This document shows positions 1 to 5,623 of a stretch of DNA of 5,997 nucleotides, piece by piece. Below the pieces are notes generated by a model, which was not told the DNA's origin, made no database searches, and was given only the letters and a program-made list of their open reading frames with translations. Numbering within the stretch: the first letter of the stretch is position 1; the number at the start of each line of letters is the position of its first letter. A program made the translations under genes and the position numbers. The stretch comes from an uncultured bacterium (lineage in GTDB: Bacteria; Pseudomonadota; Alphaproteobacteria; Rhodospirillales; Rhodospirillaceae), in NCBI GenBank assembly GCA_903896775.1, contig CAITZE010000397.1, positions 1-5,997 on the forward strand, given 5' to 3'.

Positions 1-905
1 CCTCGATCTATCTCGCCAACACCATTGCGCGGCCGGTACGGCGTTTGGCCGAGGCTGCCATGCAAGTGCGCCAAGCTAAGAACCGCCGCTATCCCATTCC
101 CGATCTGACGCGCCGCGACGATGAGATTGGCGAACTTTCAGGCGCCTTGCGCGAAATGACGGAATCGCTCTGGCAGCGCTTGGATGCCATCGAACACTTT
201 GCTGCCGACGTTGCCCACGAAATCAAAAACCCGCTGACGTCTTTGCGCAGCGCCGTGGAAACGGTCGGACGCGTGAAAGACCCCGAGCAGCAGAAAAAGC
301 TGATGTCCATCATCATGGAGGACGTGGCGCGTCTTGACCGCCTTATCACGGAAATCTCCGACGCTTCGCGCCTCGATGCCGAACTGTCGCGCGCCGAGAT
401 GGAGCCCGTGGATGTGGGCCGTCTGGTGCAAGCCCTGTCCGATGTACAGAACGCCAACGATAATCCCGCCGCGCCCAAAGTCGAACTTGTCGCGGAAGCC
501 GCCACGCCCGCAACAAAGCGCGGCGCGGTCGACGCCCCCCTGATTGTGCCCGGCCTCGAGACCCGTCTCGGCCAAGTCTTCCGCAATCTGATCAGCAACG
601 CGGTATCCTTCAGCCCGCCCGGCGGCGCGATCTGTATCCGCACCATGCGTGATCACTGGCATGTCAAAATCCTCGTCGAAGACCAGGGTCCCGGTATCCA
701 TGCCGGCAAAGAAGAAGACATCTTCAACCGCTTCTATACCGAGCGCCCTGAAGGCGAAAAGTTCGGTACCCATTCGGGCCTCGGCCTGTCCATCTCCAAG
801 CAGATTGTCGAAGCTCATCGCGGCACGATTGCCGCCGAGAACATCATCGGCGATGACGGTGCCGTGAAGGGCGCACGCTTTATCGTGCGTTTGCCCGCCG
901 CCTAA
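1..905 (+). CDS. chvG: ChvG/BvrS-type sensor histidine kinase, C-terminal part (5' end outside window)
   Basis: The reading frame is open from base 3, so the protein enters from the left; 300 residues are visible. The fragment opens at the end of a membrane-proximal region and HAMP domain (residues about 1-60, with the IARPVRRLAEAA motif). A HisKA domain follows, with the H-box AHEIKNPLTSLRSA and phospho-acceptor His72 (bases 216-218). The HATPase_c domain has an N-box (Asn195, Asn199), a G1 box DQGPGI from residue 227 and a G2 box GLGLS from residue 259. All catalytic boxes are intact. The sensor and transmembrane part, and presumably the chvI response regulator, lie upstream. In Agrobacterium, Sinorhizobium and Brucella this family (ChvG, ExoS, BvrS) senses acid or host-related signals and controls the envelope, and it is followed by hprK and PTS genes as here. 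The ChvG assignment rests on H-box sequence and gene order; a related kinase is possible. The gap to hprK is 20 bases, which suggests one transcript. Confidence 0.88.
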   Translation, partial: SIYLANTIARPVRRLAEAAMQVRQAKNRRYPIPDLTRRDDEIGELSGALREMTESLWQRLDAIEHFAADVAHEIKNPLTSLRSAVETVGRVKDPEQQKKLMSIIMEDVARLDRLITEISDASRLDAELSRAEMEPVDVGRLVQALSDVQNANDNPAAPKVELVAEAATPATKRGAVDAPLIVPGLETRLGQVFRNLISNAVSFSPPGGAICIRTMRDHWHVKILVEDQGPGIHAGKEEDIFNRFYTERPEGEKFGTHSGLGLSISKQIVEAHRGTIAAENIIGDDGAVKGARFIVRLPAA

Positions 906-925
906 AACCCTCATAAGATCGGGCT

Positions 926-1339
926 ATGGCCTTGATCCACGCGACCTGCGTCGCCATTGCGGCAACCGGAGTCCTTATCCGCGGCGCGTCCGGCGCGGGT
1001 AAGTCAGACCTGGCGTTGCGGCTGATCGATGGGGGCGCGGAACTCGTGGCCGATGATTATTGTGAGATCACAGTTAAAGACGGCCACCTTGTTGCTGCGG
1101 TGCCTTTGAACCTCGCGGGAAAAATCGAGGTGCGCGGGTTTGGCATTGTTCCGCTGCCGTTTTGCGCGTCAGCCGTGGTTGGCTTGGTGGTTGACCTTAT
1201 GCCTGAAGCGGACGTTGAACGAATGCCCGGAACAACGACCTGCACCATCGAAGGCGTGAGTATACGCAGAATGGAGTTGAACGCATTCGCAGCGTCGGCA
1301 GCAGCGAAGGTGCGCATCATCGCAGGCCAGACAGCATGA
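926..1339 (+). CDS. hprK: HPr kinase/phosphorylase, short alphaproteobacterial form
   Basis: This 137-residue protein is expected to phosphorylate, and dephosphorylate, a serine of HPr, coupling the metabolic state to the PTS relay. It has a His5 in the HATCVAI motif that aligns with the catalytic His of the family, a Walker A loop GASGAGKS (residues 20-27), an acidic pair Asp43-Asp44 in LVADDY, and the family signature KIEVRGFGIV (66-75). Firmicute HprK has about 310 residues with an extra N-terminal domain. Alphaproteobacteria carry only the catalytic domain, so the short length is normal and not a truncation. The ATG at 926 is chosen because it places His5 and the P-loop as in relatives; no strong Shine-Dalgarno is visible. 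Its stop overlaps the rapZ start in an ATGA, indicating translational coupling. Its likely substrate, HPr with a conserved serine, is encoded at 3439-3714. Confidence 0.93.
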   Translation: MALIHATCVAIAATGVLIRGASGAGKSDLALRLIDGGAELVADDYCEITVKDGHLVAAVPLNLAGKIEVRGFGIVPLPFCASAVVGLVVDLMPEADVERMPGTTTCTIEGVSIRRMELNAFAASAAAKVRIIAGQTA

Positions 1340-2205
1340 CCGATAAATCCCGCCGCGTTGTCATTGTCACCGGCATGTCGGGCGCGGGCAAAAGTTCCGC
1401 CCTCCGCGCGCTTGAAGATTCCGATTTTGAGACCGTCGACAATCTGCCGGTGGCCTTGCTCAGTGCTGTCGTCACCGCCGGCGAAGGGCCGCTTGCCATC
1501 GGTATCGACGTGCGTACACGCGACTTCGATGCCTCGCAGCTTTTGGAGGCCCTCAACGCCTTGCGCCAAAGCACGGGCCTCGCGACATGGATTGTCTTCC
1601 TTGATTGCGACAGTGAAATCCTCGGCCAACGCTATACCGAAACCCGGCGGCCACATCCTTTGGCCGATGATCTGCCGGTGCTGGTTGGGATCGAGACCGA
1701 GCGCCGGTTGCTCGCTCCTTTACGCGAGCAAGCCGAGCTATTGATCGATACCTCGCGGCTGGCGCCCTCGGACCTGAAACGCATTCTCCTCGGCCAGTAC
1801 GGCGTTGCGCAGCGGCGAAGCCTGCAAGTGTTTCTGATGTCTTTCGGCTATCGCTACGGCCTGCCGCGCGATGCCGATCTGGTGTTCGACGTGCGCTTCC
1901 TCAAAAATCCGCATTACGTGCCGGAGCTGAAAGCGCAAACCGGCATTGATAGTGAAGTTGCCGCCTTCATTGCGCGCGACGCATCTCTCGCGCCCTTCCT
2001 CGACCATTTGGTAAAACTCTTGGAGCCTTTGCTGCCGCTGTATGAAGCCGAAGGCAAAAGCTATCTGACCATCGCTGTGGGTTGCACCGGCGGCCAGCAT
2101 CGCTCGGTCTACGTCGTTGAGCAGTTGAAAGCTTGGCTCGCGGGCAAACATCTTCCTTTCAATGTCCGCCATCGCGACATTTACGCGAACCGCGGAACAA
2201 ATTGA
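1336..2205 (+). CDS. rapZ: RapZ (YvcJ/YhbJ) family nucleotide-binding protein
   Basis: The protein has 289 residues, close to the 284 of E. coli RapZ. The N-terminal P-loop domain shows Walker A GMSGAGKS (residues 13-20) and the family motif VDNLP (34-38). The C-terminal domain carries GCTGGQHRS (249-257), a hallmark of the family. E. coli RapZ binds the small RNA GlmZ, guides RNase E to it and so controls GlmS and cell-wall precursor supply; B. subtilis YvcJ is a GTPase linked to competence. In this copy the chain ends with HRDIYANRGTN, without the Lys-Arg-Lys cluster at the E. coli C-terminus that takes part in RNA binding. The family assignment is secure, but the E. coli GlmZ role should not be carried over. 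The start ATG overlaps the hprK stop (ATGA) and trmO follows after 9 bases, so it is within an operon. Confidence 0.93.
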   Translation: MTDKSRRVVIVTGMSGAGKSSALRALEDSDFETVDNLPVALLSAVVTAGEGPLAIGIDVRTRDFDASQLLEALNALRQSTGLATWIVFLDCDSEILGQRYTETRRPHPLADDLPVLVGIETERRLLAPLREQAELLIDTSRLAPSDLKRILLGQYGVAQRRSLQVFLMSFGYRYGLPRDADLVFDVRFLKNPHYVPELKAQTGIDSEVAAFIARDASLAPFLDHLVKLLEPLLPLYEAEGKSYLTIAVGCTGGQHRSVYVVEQLKAWLAGKHLPFNVRHRDIYANRGTN

Positions 2206-2214
2206 GGCCGCAGC

Positions 2215-2715
2215 ATGAGCAAATCTGAGCAATTCGAGTCCTTCACATTGCAAGCCGTCGGCGTCGTGCGCAATCCGCGCAAGGAGCCGATTGATGATTT
2301 CTGGGGCGATGTGATTTCGGAGATTCATCTCGACCCTGCGCGCTTCCAACCTCAAGCGCTTTTTGGCCTCGGTGATTTCTCTCATGTAGAGATCATCTTC
2401 CTGATGGACCGCGTCGATCCCGCCAAAGTCGAAACCGGCGCGCGCCATCCCCGCGAGCGCGAGGATTGGCCACTGATCGGAATCTTTGCCCAGCGCGGCA
2501 AAAACCGTCCCAACCGTATTGGCATTTCATACGCGACCGTCGTCGGCATCGAGGGCACCGTGCTGCGTGTCCGCGCGCTTGATGCCATCGATGGAACACC
2601 AGTGCTGGATATCAAGCCGCATATGGCCGAATTCGCGCCGCTCGGCGGTGTAAAACAGCCCGAATGGTCGCGCGAACTCATGCGCGATTACTACAAAACC
2701 GAGGGTTCAAAATAG
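2215..2715 (+). CDS. trmO: TrmO/TsaA-type tRNA (adenine-N6)-methyltransferase, single-domain form
   Basis: This 166-residue protein belongs to the TsaA/UPF0066 family, a beta-barrel class of SAM-dependent methyltransferase. E. coli TrmO N6-methylates t6A37 to m6t6A37 in tRNA-Thr. Visible motifs are GVVRNPRKEP near the N-terminus (16-25), the LGDFSHVEIIF block (52-62), GIFAQRGKNRPNRIGIS (89-105) and DGTPVLDIKPHM (126-137). The usual form of the last motif is DGTPVLDIKPY, so Tyr is replaced by His136 here. E. coli TrmO has about 235 residues; the C-terminal extension is absent, so this copy is essentially the catalytic domain, as in many short homologues. The family is clear, but the substrate (tRNA-Thr or another) is inferred. 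It starts 9 bases after rapZ with no good Shine-Dalgarno, suggesting coupling to upstream translation. It is not a usual member of the chvG-hprK-manX-ptsH cluster. Confidence 0.85.
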   Translation: MSKSEQFESFTLQAVGVVRNPRKEPIDDFWGDVISEIHLDPARFQPQALFGLGDFSHVEIIFLMDRVDPAKVETGARHPREREDWPLIGIFAQRGKNRPNRIGISYATVVGIEGTVLRVRALDAIDGTPVLDIKPHMAEFAPLGGVKQPEWSRELMRDYYKTEGSK

Positions 2716-2733
2716 CGCTGATATATCTATAAT
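2706..2733 (+). promoter_or_regulatory. Candidate sigma-70-type promoter for manX-ptsH-ptsI
   Basis: A perfect -10 hexamer TATAAT (2728-2733) lies 16 bases after TTCAAA (2706-2711), which matches four of six positions of TTGACA. It is at the left edge of a strongly AT-rich island (about 2717-2760) in an otherwise GC-rich window. It would start transcription near 2740 and give a leader of about 160 bases before manX. The -35 box overlaps the end of trmO. The motif match is visible; promoter activity is inferred. Confidence 0.4.
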
Positions 2734-2902
2734 ATATTGAGATTATTGATATTATTCATGTGATGAGCGAGATTTACGCGGGTCTACGGCGGGGGTCGCA
2801 TATGACGCAGCGATTGGTTAAGCTGCGCCGCATTCCAATTCCCCGGGGGGTTCATGATCTTTCCGCGGGAGCCGTTGTTGGTATCAGGAATTACGTTCGT
2901 TC

Positions 2903-3346
2903 ATGTCGCAATCTAAACCGTTGATCGGACTCGTGCTCGTCACGCATGGGCGCCTTGCGCAAGAGTTGGTGGCCGCGATGGAGCACGTGGTCGGCCCTCA
3001 GCCTCAAGTCGGCACCGTCTGCATTGGTCCTGAAGACGATATGGAACAACGCCGCGCCGATATTTTGAAAGCCGTGGAAACCGTCAACGCCGGCTCTGGT
3101 GTTGTTGTGCTAACCGATATGTTCGGCGGCACGCCCTCCAATCTCGCGATCTCGATCATGGAGACTGCTCCCGTAGAAGTGATCGCGGGCGTGAATTTGC
3201 CGATGCTCATCAAGTTGGCGTCAGTGCGCAGCACAGATACATTGCAAAATGCCGTCGTGCAGGCACAAGATGCCGGCCGTAAATACATCAACGTCGCTTC
3301 GGCCCTTCTGGCCCAAGAAAAGCAAAAAACCAAAATACTCAAGTAA
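2903..3346 (+). CDS. manX: PTS EIIA component, mannose (EIIA-Man) family
   Basis: The 147-residue protein is a stand-alone EIIA-Man domain, a cytoplasmic phosphocarrier that accepts phosphate from HPr. The phospho-acceptor is His15 in LVTHGRLAQE, equivalent to His10 of E. coli ManX. The family block VVLTDMFGGTPSNLAI and the motif VEVIAGVNLPMLIKLAS are both intact. There is no EIIB domain fused at the C-terminus and no EIIB, EIIC or EIID gene nearby, so a regulatory output is more likely than sugar uptake. In Rhizobiales and Brucella the equivalent gene (manX, ptsM or ptsA) sits next to hprK and ptsH downstream of the two-component genes. The ATG at 2903 is chosen; an AGGAA at 2886-2890, 12 bases upstream, is a slightly distant Shine-Dalgarno. 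It is preceded by a 187-base gap with a candidate promoter. Confidence 0.93.
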   Translation: MSQSKPLIGLVLVTHGRLAQELVAAMEHVVGPQPQVGTVCIGPEDDMEQRRADILKAVETVNAGSGVVVLTDMFGGTPSNLAISIMETAPVEVIAGVNLPMLIKLASVRSTDTLQNAVVQAQDAGRKYINVASALLAQEKQKTKILK

Positions 3347-3372
3347 GCGGCCAGCGACGGACCTTCGGCCGC
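3347..3372 (+). other. GC-rich hairpin directly after the manX stop codon
   Basis: GCGGCC (3347-3352) pairs perfectly with GGCCGC (3367-3372) around a 14-base loop, starting at the base after the manX stop. No T-run follows, so it is not a standard Rho-independent terminator. It lies in the 92-base gap between manX and ptsH, where it could stabilise the manX message end or adjust expression of ptsH relative to manX. In GC-rich DNA a 6-bp stem can also arise by chance. Confidence 0.3.
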
Positions 3373-3438
3373 GCGTCTGCGTTATGAAAGCAGCGCCGGG
3401 GCGTTGGACTCAAAAGCATCGAATTGGATCAGGCCATC

Positions 3439-3714
3439 ATGAGTGACGAGCTGCAACGCAGTGCCGAGATACGCAACAGTAAGGGCTTGCACGCGCGCGC
3501 CGCCGCGAAGTTCTGCAAGACCGCAGGGCAGTTCGACTCAGACATCAAGGTCAAACGCGGCGAGAACGAAGTCTCCGGGCGCTCGATCATGGGGCTTATG
3601 ATGTTGGCCGCTTCGATCGGAACGGTCATCGAGATTCGCACCAAAGGCAGCGATGCCTCGGCCGCCATGGAGGCGTTGTGCACCTTGGTGGCAAACAAAT
3701 TCGATGAAGAATAA
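3439..3714 (+). CDS. ptsH: HPr phosphocarrier protein of the PTS
   Basis: This 91-residue protein carries phosphate from enzyme I to EIIA. The active-site motif GLHARAAAKF places the phospho-acceptor at His18, followed by the conserved Arg20. The second signature, GRSIMGLMML, contains Ser49, which aligns with Ser46 of Firmicute HPr, the site used by HPr kinase; its conservation fits the presence of hprK in the same cluster. The ATG at 3439 is preferred: it gives a normal HPr length and has a GGATCAGG stretch (3426-3433) just upstream. A TTG at 3424 in frame would add five residues but has no better support. The 3' end overlaps the ptsI start by 11 bases, so the two proteins are probably translationally coupled. 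It could be called NPr or HPr; the kinase-site serine favours HPr. Confidence 0.94.
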   Translation: MSDELQRSAEIRNSKGLHARAAAKFCKTAGQFDSDIKVKRGENEVSGRSIMGLMMLAASIGTVIEIRTKGSDASAAMEALCTLVANKFDEE

Positions 3715-5479
3715 AGCACACGCCAGTTCAAGCGGACGCGAGCGGGTCTTTGAAGGCCTTGCCGTCGGCGCGGGTGTGGCGATTGGCACGGTCTTCCGCC
3801 ATGACTCACGCGCTGTCGTGCAAGTGCGCGAGCGCCGCATCCCAGCGACCAAAGTGCGCAGCGAACAGCACCGCGTTCTCGAAGCAGCTGCCGAAGCCAC
3901 CGCCCGCATGGAGACGCTGCAGACACAAGCCAAGCGCATGGCGGGCGCTGCGGGCGAAGAGCTTGGTTACATCCTCGAAGCCTATCAGCAAATGCTGAGT
4001 GGCTCGCGTCTTGTGCGCGGCGTACAAAAACGCATCGGCGAGGAACGCATCAACGCCGAGTCCGCGGTGATGAAGGAAATCGGGCTGATGGCCGAGGCCT
4101 TCGCGGCTATGGACGATCCGTACCTCGCCGCACGTATGGCTGACATCCGCGAGGTCGGTCGCCGCTTGGTGGAAAGTCTCGGTAAAGAAGTTGATGGCAG
4201 CTTTGAAGCGCTGCCGGCAAACGCCGCGATCGTCGCAGATGAACTCTCACCTGCTGACACTGCGTTGCTCGATCCGCGGCGCGTCGCAGGCCTTGTGACC
4301 ATGCTGGGCGGCGTGGAGAGCCACACCGCCATTGTCGCGCGCTCGCTGGGATTGCCCGCAGTTGTCGCTTCGGACGATATCCGTGACGCCGCCGACAACG
4401 GCGCAACGATTATTGTCGATGGCGCTACCGGCATCGTGATCATCGATCCAACTGCCGCCACGCTCGCCAAGTATCGCAAGAAGCGCGAAGGCTTCGTCAA
4501 ATCGCAGCAGTCACTGAAGAAGCTGAAATCTATTCCCGCCGTTACGCGCGATGGCTTTCGGATCGGATTGCAAGCCAATATCGAGCTTCCTGCCGATGTC
4601 GACGGCGCGCTCGCGGCCGGGGCCGAGGGTGTTGGCCTGTTCCGCAGCGAATTCATGTTCATGAACCGCGCCGATTTGCCGAGCGAGGAGGAGCAATTCA
4701 CAGAATTGTCCAGCACCGTGAAGAAAATGGGCGGGCGGCCCGTAACCATCCGCACCCTCGACGTTGGCGCCGACAAACTGGGCGATGCTTTCGGCATGAC
4801 GCCCGGCCCCAACCCTGCTTTGGGTTTGCGCGCCATCCGCTTTTCCTTGAGCCGGCGCAAACTGCTGCTGATCCAGCTTTCGGCCATTTTGCGCGCGAGC
4901 GCTTTCGGGCCTGTGCGCATCCTTTTGCCGATGGTCTGCATGGTGGACGAGGTACGCCAAGTGCGACGCATGTTGACCCGCCTCGCCGCCCAATTGAAAC
5001 GCCGGGGCGTGAAGATCGCCGATCCGCTGCCGCCACTGGGCATTATGATCGAGATTCCGGGCGCGGCACTGGCCGCCGACGCCCTGGCCGCCGAAGCCGA
5101 CTTCTTCGCTATCGGCACCAACGACCTCACCCAATACACCCTGGCCATCGACCGCTCCGACGAGCAGGTGGCCTATCTTTACAACCCGTTGCACCCGGCC
5201 GTGCTGCGATTGATCCAGTTTTCGGCGGAGGCCGCCCTGGCTGCCCGGATTCCGGTCTCGGTCTGCGGCGAAATGGCTGGCGACGAACGCATGACCCCGA
5301 TCCTCCTTGGGTTTGGCATCACCGACCTGTCAATGTCGGCTAACAGCTTGCCCCGGGTCAAAAAACGCATTCTGGAGCTAAATTTATCGGTCATCAGCGG
5401 CAAGGTCAGGCGCATGACCAGCGAATCCGACCCGGACAAGGTCCGGGCCATTGTGGATGAACTGGGGAGTGCCGGTTAA
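3704..5479 (+). CDS. ptsI: PTS enzyme I (phosphoenolpyruvate-protein phosphotransferase), no GAF domain
   Basis: The 591-residue enzyme takes phosphate from PEP and passes it to HPr. The N-terminal HPr-binding/phosphohistidine half contains GGVESHTAIVARS with active-site His207 (E. coli His189). The C-terminal PEP-binding TIM-barrel shows GLFRSEF with Arg314, IRTLDVGADK (349-358), NPALGLRAIR (370-379), GIMIEIPGAA (446-455), GTNDLTQYTLAIDR (471-484) and active-site Cys521 in VCGEMAGDE. All key residues are present. Length is near the 575 of E. coli EI. There is no N-terminal GAF domain, so it is PtsI-like rather than the nitrogen-PTS PtsP type of about 750 residues found in many Alphaproteobacteria. 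The ATG at 3704 is chosen because it leaves only a short lead before the conserved FEGLAVGAGVAIG; an in-frame ATG at 3653 would add 17 residues and overlap ptsH by 62 bases. No good Shine-Dalgarno is seen, consistent with coupling to ptsH. Confidence 0.94.
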   Translation: MKNKAHASSSGRERVFEGLAVGAGVAIGTVFRHDSRAVVQVRERRIPATKVRSEQHRVLEAAAEATARMETLQTQAKRMAGAAGEELGYILEAYQQMLSGSRLVRGVQKRIGEERINAESAVMKEIGLMAEAFAAMDDPYLAARMADIREVGRRLVESLGKEVDGSFEALPANAAIVADELSPADTALLDPRRVAGLVTMLGGVESHTAIVARSLGLPAVVASDDIRDAADNGATIIVDGATGIVIIDPTAATLAKYRKKREGFVKSQQSLKKLKSIPAVTRDGFRIGLQANIELPADVDGALAAGAEGVGLFRSEFMFMNRADLPSEEEQFTELSSTVKKMGGRPVTIRTLDVGADKLGDAFGMTPGPNPALGLRAIRFSLSRRKLLLIQLSAILRASAFGPVRILLPMVCMVDEVRQVRRMLTRLAAQLKRRGVKIADPLPPLGIMIEIPGAALAADALAAEADFFAIGTNDLTQYTLAIDRSDEQVAYLYNPLHPAVLRLIQFSAEAALAARIPVSVCGEMAGDERMTPILLGFGITDLSMSANSLPRVKKRILELNLSVISGKVRRMTSESDPDKVRAIVDELGSAG

Positions 5480-5535
5480 ACCCGCCCTTTTGCCCATCCT
5501 TTAACCTGCCCTTTAACCCGGCGGGCGTTGCCCAT
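5474..5535 (+). repeat. Repeated words TTTAACC and TTGCCCAT between ptsI and ahcY
   Basis: CCTTTAACC occurs twice as a direct repeat (5498-5506 and 5510-5518), 12 bases apart. Its inverse GGTTAAA (5474-5480) spans the ptsI stop codon, and can pair with either copy of TTTAACC. TTGCCCAT also occurs twice (5490-5497 and 5528-5535). A further stem, CCTGCC (5505-5510) with GGCGGG (5520-5525, one G-U pair), is possible. No T-run follows these stems, so a classical terminator is not evident. The region could be a weak or Rho-linked terminator, or an operator array for ahcY; the repeats are visible but their role is not. Confidence 0.4.
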
Positions 5536-5557
5536 ACCCCTCCCCGACTGCTATACG
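5528..5557 (+). promoter_or_regulatory. Candidate promoter for ahcY
   Basis: TTGCCC (5528-5533) and TATACG (5552-5557) are separated by 18 bases, or 17 if CTATAC (5551-5556) is taken as the -10. Each hexamer matches its sigma-70 consensus at about four of six positions, typical of GC-rich alphaproteobacterial promoters. Transcription would begin near 5564, giving a leader of about 60 bases. The -35 box lies inside the second TTGCCCAT copy, so a regulator binding the repeats would affect it. Inferred only from motif match and position. Confidence 0.35.
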
Positions 5558-5582
5558 GCCCGCGACTTCTTTTTAATCCGGT

Positions 5583-5613
5583 GGGGAGGTTTGCTCCCGG
5601 CCGCAGGATGGAG
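5583..5613 (+). promoter_or_regulatory. ahcY leader hairpin and ribosome binding site
   Basis: GGGAG (5584-5588) pairs with CTCCC (5594-5598) around a 5-base loop. The 5' arm is part of GGGGAGG (5583-5589), which looks like a strong Shine-Dalgarno but sits too far (34 bases) from the ahcY ATG. The element likely used is AGGATGGAG (5605-5613), ten bases before the ATG at 5624. The arrangement does not match the consensus I know for the SAH riboswitch, so it is recorded only as a small hairpin plus binding site. Confidence 0.4.
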
Positions 5614-5623
5614 ATACAGCGCC

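Noticed and set aside
138..914. A 258-codon minus-strand frame opposite chvG
   Set aside because: It is an antisense shadow of an intact histidine kinase; no family motif is seen.
926..1339. HprK as a truncated or broken gene because of its 137-residue length
   Set aside because: Alphaproteobacterial HprK normally lacks the N-terminal domain, and the P-loop and family signature are intact.
3424..3438. TTG at 3424 as the ptsH start
   Set aside because: It adds five non-conserved residues, and the ATG at 3439 has a purine-rich stretch upstream and gives the usual HPr length.
3985..5148. A 387-codon open frame on the minus strand opposite ptsI
   Set aside because: It is rich in Ser, Arg and Ala with no recognisable domain, and lies wholly antisense to a fully conserved enzyme I. 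Long antisense frames are common opposite GC-rich genes.
4511..5194. A 227-codon minus-strand frame opposite ptsI
   Set aside because: It overlaps another antisense frame and the conserved EI coding sequence; composition is low in conserved motifs, so it is a shadow.
5481..5525. Rho-independent terminator after ptsI
   Set aside because: Several GC stems can be drawn, but none is followed by a run of T, and the best one needs either a G-U pair or a very large loop.
5560..5623. SAH, SAM-II or SAM/SAH riboswitch upstream of ahcY
   Set aside because: The leader has one short hairpin but not the conserved core sequences I know for these riboswitch classes. A covariance search would settle it.
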